From Microbulbifer sp. MKSA007 (GTDB taxonomy: Bacteria; Pseudomonadota; Gammaproteobacteria; Pseudomonadales; Cellvibrionaceae), in the NCBI GenBank assembly GCA_032615215.1, contig CP128431.1, positions 310,001-374,000 on the forward strand: a stretch of 64,000 nt of DNA, written 5' to 3'. Each line of letters begins with the position of its first letter. The stretch's first letter is position 1. The position numbers and the translations under genes are program-made. This document shows positions 33,203-41,256 of the stretch, one piece after another. Below the pieces are notes generated by a model, which saw only the letters and a program-made list of their open reading frames with translations, was not told the origin of the DNA and did no database searches.

Positions 33203-34033
33203 TTGTCTGAAGTCAAAATTGACCAGATAGAATCTGTTGGCAACGACATTGTTGAAACGATCAATACAGGAGGAGCAGCTCCGATTGTGTTGGTCTGCGA
33301 ACACGCATCTAAGTTTATTCCTGCATACCTTGATGGCCTTGGTCTAAGCGAAGAAGCTGCAAGCAGCCATGCAGCCTGGGATCCGGGAGCTCTGGCAGTC
33401 GCCAAACTCCTGTCCACCAGACTGAACGCGCCCCTAGTCGCTCAACGAGTATCGCGCCTCGTTTATGATTGTAACCGCCCACCGGAGGCCCCAAGCGCCA
33501 TGCCGGAAAAGAGCGAAATCTTTGAGGTGCCGGGCAATGTCTCTTTGAGTGATGAACAGCGTCTGGACCGGGTCAACAAGTATTACCGTCCCTTCCAAGC
33601 CGAAGTGAAACAGGTGATTGATGCCAAGCAGGCCTCCGGCCAGTTGCCGGTGATGATCACCATCCACTCGTTCACCCCGGTTTACAACGGCAAGAAACGC
33701 GCCGTGGAAGTGGGTGTTCTGCACGACAGCGACACACGCTTTGCTGATGCGCTGCTGAACGCACTGTGCCCGTCAGATCTCTACGACATACAAAGAAACG
33801 AACCGTATGGGCCAGAAGACGGGGTTACGCATACCCTTGTTTCTCAGGCACAATCCCGCGGCCTGCTAAACGTTATGATTGAGGTACGCAACGACCTTAT
33901 CGCTAAACGAGCAGACCAGGAGCAAGTTGCAGAGTTGTTGGGAGAGGCAATTCTGCAAGTCCTGCCACAGTTTAGCGCTGAAACAGCTGTGAGCGGGCAG
34001 GGGGCAACAACAAAAGCAAGGGCAGCAGATTAA
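33203..34033 (+). CDS. N-formylglutamate amidohydrolase-family protein
   Basis: A 276-residue FGase-family zinc amidohydrolase. Visible family features are V-L-V-C-E-H-A-S (about 29-36), H-A-A-W-D-P-G-A (about 56-63) and T-I-H-S-F-T-P-V (about 152-159). The start is TTG at 33203, behind GGGGG; no in-frame ATG is suitable. In histidine breakdown such enzymes release glutamate from N-formylglutamate. No hut gene is present here, so in this operon it may hydrolyse another glutamyl or formyl amide, for example a gamma-glutamyl product made by the downstream ligase. TRAP genes follow after 1 base. Confidence 0.82.
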   Translation: MSEVKIDQIESVGNDIVETINTGGAAPIVLVCEHASKFIPAYLDGLGLSEEAASSHAAWDPGALAVAKLLSTRLNAPLVAQRVSRLVYDCNRPPEAPSAMPEKSEIFEVPGNVSLSDEQRLDRVNKYYRPFQAEVKQVIDAKQASGQLPVMITIHSFTPVYNGKKRAVEVGVLHDSDTRFADALLNALCPSDLYDIQRNEPYGPEDGVTHTLVSQAQSRGLLNVMIEVRNDLIAKRADQEQVAELLGEAILQVLPQFSAETAVSGQGATTKARAAD

Positions 34034-34034
34034 A

Positions 34035-34544
34035 ATGCCAAGGGGAATAGTTGTTTTCGTCAGATGGGTTGACTGGATCAACAAATATGTTGGCCGGTTT
34101 GCCATGTACCTCATCTTCGTGATGCTGGGAGTGCTTTTGTACTCCTCCATCGCCAAGACCTTTTTCGCACCACCACTCTGGACGCTGGAAACAGCGCAGT
34201 TCACCATGGCCGCCTACTACCTGCTGGGTGGCGCATATTCCATGCAGATGCAATCCCACGTGCGCATGGATCTGTTTTACGGAAGCTGGTCTCCACGACG
34301 GAAGGCCATCATGGATGTGATGACCATCCTGCTTCTGATTTTCTACCTCATCTTCCTCCTTTATGGCGGCCTTTCCTCATTGGAATACGCCATCAAATAC
34401 AGTGAGGAAAGCTATTCGGCATGGGCGCCTCCGATGGCCCCGATCAAAGCCGTAATGTGTTTTGGAATTTTCTTGATGCTGCTTCAGGCAATCGCGACGT
34501 TCTTTAAGGACTTGGCCGCAGCCCTTGGGAGACCTGCGCCATGA
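34035..34544 (+). CDS. TRAP transporter small permease subunit (DctQ type)
   Basis: A 169-residue DctQ protein with four membrane helices and the W-T-L-E-T-A-Q-F-T-M-A-A-Y-Y-L-L-G-G region in helix two. It starts 1 base after the amidohydrolase and overlaps the large subunit by 4 bases (ATGA). Second TRAP set of the window; it belongs to the glutamylation-type operon. Confidence 0.88.
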   Translation: MPRGIVVFVRWVDWINKYVGRFAMYLIFVMLGVLLYSSIAKTFFAPPLWTLETAQFTMAAYYLLGGAYSMQMQSHVRMDLFYGSWSPRRKAIMDVMTILLLIFYLIFLLYGGLSSLEYAIKYSEESYSAWAPPMAPIKAVMCFGIFLMLLQAIATFFKDLAAALGRPAP

Positions 34545-35866
34545 GTTATGAACTGATCGCCATTTTGATGTTCTCCAGCATGATGCTGATGCTCCTCACC
34601 GGGCAACGCGTTTTTGCTGCAATTGGTTCCGTTGCTGTTATCGCCGCTCTGCTTCTGTGGGGTGATGGCGGCTCCGAAATTGCCTTCTCCGCCAGTATGA
34701 AGCTGATGAAGTGGTACCCGCTCCTCACGCTGCCACTGTTCATTTTCATGGGCTATATGCTCTCTGAGTCAGGCATCGCGGAAGATCTTTATAAGATGTT
34801 CCATGTCTGGACAGGTGGCCTGCATGGTGGATTGGCCATCGGCACAGTCGGCCTCATGGTGATGATTTCCGCCATGAACGGTCTGTCTGTGGCCGGTATG
34901 GCCATCGGTGCAACCATCGCTCTGCCAGAACTGCTGCGACGCGGTTATGACAAGGTGATGGTGACCGGTGTTATTCAGGCTGGTTCTTCACTGGGCATTC
35001 TCGTGCCGCCAAGTGTGGTTCTGGTCCTGTACGGCATGATTGCCCGTCAGCCAGTGGGCAAACTGTGGCTCGCTGGTGCTATTCCGGGTCTGCTGCTGGC
35101 AGGTCTGTTTATCCTGTACATCGTCATCCGCTGCCGCCTTCAGCCAGAACTGGGTCCAACCCTTTCTGAGGAAGAGCGCAAGGAGATCACATGGGGTGAA
35201 AAGATCAGCCTGCTGAAGGCTGGTGTGATCCCGCTGTTCATCTTCTTTGCAATGACAGGCCTGTTCTTAATGGGCGTGACCAGCCTTGTAGAAAGCTCCG
35301 CAGTTGGCGCAACGGCTGCAACACTAGCGGCATGGTTCAAAGGACGCCTGTCATTTCGCCTACTTCACATCACCACTGAAAAGACACTGCAGATCAGCTG
35401 TATGTTCATGTGGATCATTCTGGCAGCACTGGCCTTTGGCGCTGTATTTGACGGTTTGGGCGCTGTGCGGGCGATTGAGAACTTCTTCGTGGGTGATCTG
35501 GGCCTTAGCCCATGGGAGATCCTTCTGCTAATGCAGCTCTCCTACATCGTGATGGGCATGTTCCTGGATGACACCGCCATGCTGGTGATCGTGGCACCGC
35601 TTTACGTGCCACTGGTGAAAATCCTCGGCTTCGATCTTGTCTGGTACGGCGTGCTTTACACCATCACCTGTCAGATCGCCTACATGACACCGCCATTCGG
35701 CTACAACCTGTTCCTGATGCGCGCCATGGCGCCGCCGGAAATCTCACTGACAGACATCTACAAGTCCATCATTCCATTCGTGGCAATCATGGTGTTTGGC
35801 TTGGGTCTGGTGACGGTCTTCCCGCAAATCGCGCTCTGGCTGCCGAACCTTTATTACGCACGCTGA
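34541..35866 (+). CDS. TRAP transporter large permease subunit (DctM type)
   Basis: A 441-residue protein with about 12 membrane helices. DctM landmarks: L-P-L-F-I-F-M-G-Y-M-L (about 66), S-A-M-N-G-L-S-V-A-G-M-A-I-G-A (about 108), and S-L-G-I-L-V-P-P-S-V-V-L-V-L-Y-G (about 148). It resembles the group used for mannitol/chloroaromatic and alpha-keto acid uptake. It partners with 34035 and the Tat-type binding protein at 36006. Confidence 0.92.
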   Translation: MSYELIAILMFSSMMLMLLTGQRVFAAIGSVAVIAALLLWGDGGSEIAFSASMKLMKWYPLLTLPLFIFMGYMLSESGIAEDLYKMFHVWTGGLHGGLAIGTVGLMVMISAMNGLSVAGMAIGATIALPELLRRGYDKVMVTGVIQAGSSLGILVPPSVVLVLYGMIARQPVGKLWLAGAIPGLLLAGLFILYIVIRCRLQPELGPTLSEEERKEITWGEKISLLKAGVIPLFIFFAMTGLFLMGVTSLVESSAVGATAATLAAWFKGRLSFRLLHITTEKTLQISCMFMWIILAALAFGAVFDGLGAVRAIENFFVGDLGLSPWEILLLMQLSYIVMGMFLDDTAMLVIVAPLYVPLVKILGFDLVWYGVLYTITCQIAYMTPPFGYNLFLMRAMAPPEISLTDIYKSIIPFVAIMVFGLGLVTVFPQIALWLPNLYYAR

Positions 35867-36005
35867 CATGAGGAGACCTTACCAGCGTAACCATTGAAGT
35901 AATGCAAGAATTCCGGATGGAGACAGATAAAAATCACACCCCTCGCAATAAAAAGTCCACCGGTACTGAGGGATCCAGAAATTCATATTCCAAGGGGAAT
36001 TGAGT

Positions 36006-37061
36006 ATGACGAATAGACGTGATTTTCTTAAGAAAGCCGGTTTGACAACCGTCGCAGCTGCTGGTGCATCTACCCTTGCAGCACCGGCTGTTCATGCTGC
36101 GGGCCGCCCAATCAAGTGGCGCCTTCAGACATACGCAGGTGCAGCGCTTGCACAGCACGTGATCAAGCCATCTATTGATGCCTTCAACAAGGCAGCAAAT
36201 GGTGAAATGGAGATCGAGCTGTACTATGCTGACCAGCTGGTACCAACTGGTGAACTTTTTCGCGCCATGCAGCGTGGTACCATTGATGCTGTGCAGTCAG
36301 ATGATGACTCCATTGCAGCACCAGTAGATGTATCTGTTTTCGGTGGCTATTTCCCATTCGCTTCCCGCTACAGCCTCGATGTTCCAGCCCTGTTCAACCA
36401 CTGGGGCCTGAAAGAGATCTGGGAAGAAGCTTATGGCGAAGTAGAAGGCGTCAAGTGGCTTTCCGCTGGTGCCTGGGATCCTTGTCACTTCGCGACCAAA
36501 GACCCGATCCGCAGCCTTGCAGACCTCAAGGGCAAGCGCGTCTTCACCTTCCCAACGGCTGGTAAGTTCCTGACACGCTTCGGCGTTGTTCCGGTCACCC
36601 TGCCATGGGAAGACATTGAAGTTGCAATGCAGACCGGCGAACTGGACGGTATTGCATGGTCAGGCATCACCGAGGACTACACTGTAGGCTGGGCTGATGT
36701 GACCAACTACTTCCTCACCAACAACATCTCCGGCGCATGGGCTGGTTCTTACTTCGCAAACGAAGAGCGTTGGAACGAACTGCCAGACCACCTGAAGACC
36801 CTCTTCAACCTGTGCATGGACAGCTCTCACTACTACCGCCAGCACTGGTACTGGGCAGGTGAAGCGAAGCTACGCACGCAGGGTGAAAAGCTGGAGCTGA
36901 CCTCTATTCCTGATGAAGAGTGGGCAACTGTGGAAGCAGAAGCACTCAAGTTCTGGGACGAGATTGCAGCCAAGTCCGAGCGCAATGCGCGCGTTGTTAA
37001 GATCCTGAAGGAATACAACGCAGCAATGGCCAAAGCCGGACGTCCTTACCGCTACGGTTAA
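36006..37061 (+). CDS. TRAP solute-binding protein (DctP type) with twin-arginine signal
   Basis: A 351-residue periplasmic protein starting M-T-N-R-R-D-F-L-K-K. The R-R-D-F-L-K motif followed by an alanine-rich core and A-V-H-A-A is a Tat signal, so it is probably exported folded. The mature part resembles TakP-like DctP proteins, with W-D-P-C-H-F-A-T near residue 155 and K-G-K-R-V-F-T-F-P-T-A (about 175) containing the ligand arginine. ATG 36006 is preferred over TTG 36000. AAGGGG lies upstream. The ligand is presumably the amine or amide degraded by the following enzymes. Confidence 0.9.
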   Translation: MTNRRDFLKKAGLTTVAAAGASTLAAPAVHAAGRPIKWRLQTYAGAALAQHVIKPSIDAFNKAANGEMEIELYYADQLVPTGELFRAMQRGTIDAVQSDDDSIAAPVDVSVFGGYFPFASRYSLDVPALFNHWGLKEIWEEAYGEVEGVKWLSAGAWDPCHFATKDPIRSLADLKGKRVFTFPTAGKFLTRFGVVPVTLPWEDIEVAMQTGELDGIAWSGITEDYTVGWADVTNYFLTNNISGAWAGSYFANEERWNELPDHLKTLFNLCMDSSHYYRQHWYWAGEAKLRTQGEKLELTSIPDEEWATVEAEALKFWDEIAAKSERNARVVKILKEYNAAMAKAGRPYRYG

Positions 37062-37081
37062 GCTGAGTATCCAAGAAAGGT

Positions 37082-37100
37082 CAGCCCGGTTTCCGGGCTG
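37082..37100 (+). repeat. Intercistronic hairpin after the binding-protein gene
   Basis: CAGCCCGG-ttt-CCGGGCTG, extended by GG/CC, forms a strong stem without a T-run in the 131-base gap before the glutamine-synthetase-like gene. It probably stabilises the dctP mRNA or partly attenuates read-through. Confidence 0.5.
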
Positions 37101-37192
37101 GCCAAGCCACACAGTGAGTAAGCAGTGTCGGTGATGCCATGCAGGAGAGGCGAGGGCATCCGCCGCTTTAACAGGGTCCTCGGGGAACAGGT

Positions 37193-38590
37193 ATGTTGCG
37201 AGAAGAAACCAAAAAGACACGTAGAACCGGAAAACTGACCCTCGACGAGCTTCGCGAGCTGGTCGATGCCGGTGAGATTGACACAGTGATTGCAGCACAG
37301 GTGGACATGCAAGGCCGCTTGATGGGCAAGCGTTTTCAGGCAGAGTTCTTCGTAAACAGTGCCTGGGAAGAGACCCACAGCTGCAACTATCTGCTTGCAA
37401 CCGATATGGAGATGGCCACTCCGGACGGCTACAAGGCCACAAGCTGGGAAGCAGGCTATGGCGATTACGTCATGAAGCCAGACCTTGCCACCTTGCGCGT
37501 AATTCCGTGGCTGGAAGGCACCGCACTTGTTCTGTGTGATGTGCTGGACCACCACACCCACAAAGAGGTTCCGCATTCTCCACGCGCCATTTTGAAACGC
37601 CAGGTCGACCGCCTCGAAGGCATGGGCATGACCGCGAACATGGCGACAGAACTGGAGTTCTTCCTCTTTAAAGAAAGTTTTGAAGAAGCCCATTCAAAGG
37701 GTTACCGCGGAATGTCTCCGATTTCCGCCTATAACGAAGACTATCATATCTTCCAGACCACCAAGGAAGAGAACGTGATGCGTGCCATCCGCAACGGTCT
37801 CAATGGTGCTGACATTCCGGTCGAATGCTCCAAAGGTGAAGCTGATGCCGGTCAGGAAGAGATCAACGTCCGCTATTCCGACGCGCTGACCATGGCTGAC
37901 CGTCATTCCATCATCAAAAACGGATGTAAAGAGATCGCCTGGCAGCAGGGCCAGAGCGTGAGCTTCATGGCCAAATGGAACTATGATGCAGCTGGCAGCT
38001 CTTCTCACGTGCACCAGTCTCTGTGGGGCAAGGATGGCGAGTCGCTGTTCTACGATCCAGCTGGTGAGTATGGCATGTCCAAAATGATGCGCCATTATCT
38101 GGCAGGTCTTTTGAAGCACGCTGATGCGATCACCTACTTCCTCGCGCCAAACATCAACTCCTACAAACGCTTTGCAGCTGGCACGTTTGCGCCGACCAAA
38201 GCGATCTGGAGCATGGACAACCGCACCGCGGGTTACCGCGTGTGTGGTGATGGCACCAAAGCCGTGCGTGTTGAGTGCCGCGTTGGTGGGGCAGATCTGA
38301 ACCCATATCTGGCGATGGCCGCTCTTTTGGCTGCTGGCATTGACGGCATCGAGAAGGAAATGGAGCTGGAGCCTGAGTTCAGAGGCGATGCCTATGGCGG
38401 TGAAGGTGCGCGCGAAATTCCAACAACCCTGCGCGATGCCGCAGTTGCAATGAAATCCTCCGAAATGCTTCGCGATGCATTTGGTGGCGATGTGGTTGAT
38501 CACTACGCACATGCCGCCAAGATCGAGCAGGATGAATATGACCGCCGTGTAACTGATTGGGAGGTTGCACGCGGATTTGAACGGGCCTGA
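37193..38590 (+). CDS. Glutamine-synthetase-family gamma-glutamyl-amine ligase
   Basis: A 465-residue type III GS-like enzyme. The beta-grasp N-domain (about 20-110) and catalytic domain are complete, with metal residues in T-E-L-E-F-F-L-F (about 152), E-C-S-K-G-E-A-D-A-G-Q-E-E-I (about 211) and S-S-S-H-V-H-Q-S-L-W (about 268). N-R-T-A-G-Y-R and R-V-E-C-R-V-G follow the nucleotide-binding pattern. Such proteins (PuuA, IpuC, GlnA-like) join glutamate to an amine using ATP. Genes for aldehyde and alcohol dehydrogenases follow, so an amine or amino alcohol is the likely partner. Confidence 0.85.
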   Translation: MLREETKKTRRTGKLTLDELRELVDAGEIDTVIAAQVDMQGRLMGKRFQAEFFVNSAWEETHSCNYLLATDMEMATPDGYKATSWEAGYGDYVMKPDLATLRVIPWLEGTALVLCDVLDHHTHKEVPHSPRAILKRQVDRLEGMGMTANMATELEFFLFKESFEEAHSKGYRGMSPISAYNEDYHIFQTTKEENVMRAIRNGLNGADIPVECSKGEADAGQEEINVRYSDALTMADRHSIIKNGCKEIAWQQGQSVSFMAKWNYDAAGSSSHVHQSLWGKDGESLFYDPAGEYGMSKMMRHYLAGLLKHADAITYFLAPNINSYKRFAAGTFAPTKAIWSMDNRTAGYRVCGDGTKAVRVECRVGGADLNPYLAMAALLAAGIDGIEKEMELEPEFRGDAYGGEGAREIPTTLRDAAVAMKSSEMLRDAFGGDVVDHYAHAAKIEQDEYDRRVTDWEVARGFERA

Positions 38591-38625
38591 TGTGAACAGC
38601 AATTGCTGTGAATGATGAGTTGACC

Positions 38626-40009
38626 ATGACAAAAACACTAAAATGTATTTCGCCGGTAGATGGTTCTGTGTTTGCAGAACGTCCGGTGGCAAGCCAGAAA
38701 GAAGCAGAAGCCGTCATTGCCAGTGCCAAGACTGCGCAGAAAGAGTGGGCAGCACGCCCACTCGAAGAGCGCATCAAGTTGGTGATGGCTGGCGTTGCTA
38801 AGATTGGTGAACAGAACGACGAAATCGTTCCGGAACTTGCAAAAATGATGGGCCGTCCGGTTCGTTATGGTGGCGAGTTCGGCGGCTTTAACGAGCGCGC
38901 CTCATACATGGCAAAGATCGCGGAAGAAAGCCTGAAGCCGATCATCGCGGAAGAGAGCGACAACTTCGAACGCCGCATCGAGAAGGAGCCTCACGGCGTC
39001 ATTCTTGTGATCGCACCATGGAACTACCCATACATGACCGCGATCAACACAGTGGCTCCAGCCCTGATCGCCGGTAATGCCGTGATCCTGAAGCATGCAA
39101 CCCAAACCCTTCTGGTTGGCGAGCGCATGGCCAGTGCCTTTGCCGAGGCAGGTGTTCCAGCTGATGTGTTCCAGAACCTGTTCCTGGATCACGACACCAC
39201 TTCTCACCTGATCGCAGGTCGCAATTTCGGCTTTGTGAACTTCACCGGCTCCGTCGGTGGTGGCCGCGCAATTGAGACCGCTGCAGCTGGTACTTTCACC
39301 GGTCTTGGCCTTGAGCTGGGCGGTAAAGATCCGGGCTATGTCATGGATGATGCAGATGTTGAGGCTGCGGCTGAAACTCTTATCGATGGCGCCATGTTCA
39401 ATTCTGGCCAGTGCTGCTGTGGTATCGAGCGTATTTACGTGCACTCTTCCAAATACGATGCATTCGTGAAGAAGGCTGTTGAGATCGTTTCCGGTTACAA
39501 GCTTGGCAGTCCGCTGGATGAGGAAACCACCATTGGCCCAATGGCACATGTTCTGCTTTGCGGATGTCGTGCGCAAGCAGGTTGCAGATGCGGTTGAGCA
39601 GGGCGCGAAGCCAATGATCGACGCTGGCCTCTTCCCTGAAGATGATGGTGGTGCATACCTCGCTCCGCAGATCCTCGTGGACGTAAACCACGACATGGAA
39701 GTGATGCGCGAAGAGAGCTTTGGCCCAGTGGTCGGCATCATGAAAGTGGAAAGCGACGAAGAAGCGATCCGCCTGATGAACGACAGCCACTACGGTCTGA
39801 CAGCCTCTCTTTGGACCCAAGACCCTGCACGGGCAGCGAAAATTGGTGGGCAGATTGAGACAGGCACTGTCTTCATGAACCGCGCTGACTATCTGGATCC
39901 AGCACTGTGCTGGACCGGCTGCAAAGACACTGGTCGCGGTGGTGCACTCTCAGAGATCGGTTATCAGAACCTGACCCGTCCAAAATCCTACCATCTCAAA
40001 AAGGCATAA
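38626..40009 (+). CDS. Aldehyde dehydrogenase, frame broken near 39557
   Basis: An NAD(P)-dependent aldehyde dehydrogenase encoded in two frames. The first (38626-39597) holds P-W-N-Y-P (about 131), the catalytic glutamate E230 in L-E-L-G-G-K-D-P and the cysteine region N-S-G-Q-C-C-C-G (259-266). The second carries on from F-A-D-V-V-R-K-Q-V to E-E-S-F-G-P-V-V-G and ends at 40009. One extra base around 39557 (GTTCTGCTTT where GTTCGCTTT would keep frame) explains the break. Joined length is about 460 residues. GTG 38608 is an alternative start. In the proposed pathway it oxidises the gamma-glutamylated aldehyde. Confidence 0.78.
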
Positions 40010-40014
40010 GAACA

Positions 40015-41178
40015 ATGACGTTGACTGCAAACTGGAGCTACCCAACAGCAATCCGCTTTGGTGCCGGACGCATTAAGGAACTCACTGAGGCTTGTGCAGC
40101 CGCAGGCATCAAAAAGCCTTTGCTTGTAACTGATAAGGGCCTTGCAAATCTGCCAGTTACCGCAAGCACTTTGGACGTGATGGAAGAGGCTGGCCTTGGC
40201 CGCGCCATGTTCAGCGAAGTTGACCCAAACCCGACTGAAATCAACCTGGAAGCAGGCGTTGCAGCCTTCAAGGCTGGTGGTCATGATGGCGTTATCGCGT
40301 TTGGTGGCGGCTCCGGTCTTGATCTGGGCAAGCTGATCGCATTCATGGCAGGTCAGACCCGTCCGGTGTGGGATTTTGAGGACATTGGCGATTGGTGGAC
40401 CCGTGCGGATGCGGATGCGATCTATCCGAACATCGCGGTTCCAACAACGGCTGGTACCGGTTCTGAAGTTGGCCGCGCGAGCGTGATCACCAATTCTGAG
40501 AGCCACGTAAAGAAGATCATCTTCCATCCAAAGATCCTGCCAAGCGTTGTGATCTGTGATCCGGAGCTGACTGTTGGCATGCCGAAGATGATTACCGTTG
40601 GTACAGGCATCGATGCGTTTGTGCATTGTCTGGAAGCCTACAGCTCGCCGTTCTACCATCCGATGTCTCAAGGCATCGCACTGGAAGGCATGCGTCTTGT
40701 GAAAGAGAACCTGCCGAAAGTCGTTGAAAATCCTAATGATATCGAAGCACGCGGTCACATGATGAGTGCGGCGGCTATGGGGGCAGTGGCCTTCCAGAAA
40801 GGCCTAGGTGGCATTCACGCGCTGGCTCACCCGGTTGGTGCGGTTTACAACACTCACCATGGCCTGACCAATGCTGTGATCATGCCGACTGTATTGAAGT
40901 TCAACCGTGGCGCAATTGAAGAGCGCATCGAGAAGCTGGCGGCTTATCTCGATATCGAGGGCGGTTTCGACGGCTTCTTTGATTTTGTTATGAAAATGCG
41001 GGCGGACATGGGCGTTCCGGAGACCTTGAGCGAGCTGGGCGTTGGCACCGATAAGGTCGACGTGCTGGCGGAAGAAGCGATCAAGGACCCAAGTGCCGGT
41101 GGCAACCCTGTAGAGCTGACGCTGGAGGCCGCGAAAGCTCTGCTCATTGAGGCCATCGGAGAACAGGTTTCCGCCTGA
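40015..41178 (+). CDS. Iron-containing alcohol dehydrogenase
   Basis: A 387-residue group III alcohol dehydrogenase. The nucleotide site is G-G-G-S-G-L-D-L-G-K (about 95-104), and the metal-binding histidines are in G-I-D-A-F-V-H-C-L-E-A-Y (about 198-209) and G-G-I-H-A-L-A-H-P-V-G, then N-T-H-H-G (about 263-283). The real start is ATG 40015, five bases after the aldehyde dehydrogenase stop; a longer open frame from 39907 runs over that gene's end. It would oxidise a primary alcohol to the aldehyde used by the preceding enzyme. It ends the operon before a strong terminator. Confidence 0.9.
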   Translation: MTLTANWSYPTAIRFGAGRIKELTEACAAAGIKKPLLVTDKGLANLPVTASTLDVMEEAGLGRAMFSEVDPNPTEINLEAGVAAFKAGGHDGVIAFGGGSGLDLGKLIAFMAGQTRPVWDFEDIGDWWTRADADAIYPNIAVPTTAGTGSEVGRASVITNSESHVKKIIFHPKILPSVVICDPELTVGMPKMITVGTGIDAFVHCLEAYSSPFYHPMSQGIALEGMRLVKENLPKVVENPNDIEARGHMMSAAAMGAVAFQKGLGGIHALAHPVGAVYNTHHGLTNAVIMPTVLKFNRGAIEERIEKLAAYLDIEGGFDGFFDFVMKMRADMGVPETLSELGVGTDKVDVLAEEAIKDPSAGGNPVELTLEAAKALLIEAIGEQVSA

Positions 41179-41202
41179 TTTCCTGTTGAGCACCAATTGA
41201 TT

Positions 41203-41238
41203 AGCCCCGCAGAGTTACACGTTCTGCGGGGCTTTTTT
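41203..41238. terminator. Terminator between convergent operons
   Basis: AGCCCCGCAGA (41203-41213) and TCTGCGGGGCT (41223-41233) form a perfect 11-base stem with a 9-base loop and a following T-run. Confidence 0.9.
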
Positions 41239-41256
41239 ACATCTCAAAGGCTGCGC

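Noticed and set aside
33203..34033. Naming the amidohydrolase as the histidine-pathway enzyme HutG
   Set aside because: No hut genes surround it, and the TRAP and ligase context suggests another substrate.
37694..38692. 332-codon open frame antisense to the GS-like gene
   Set aside because: A shadow frame; the plus-strand GS family motifs explain the region fully.
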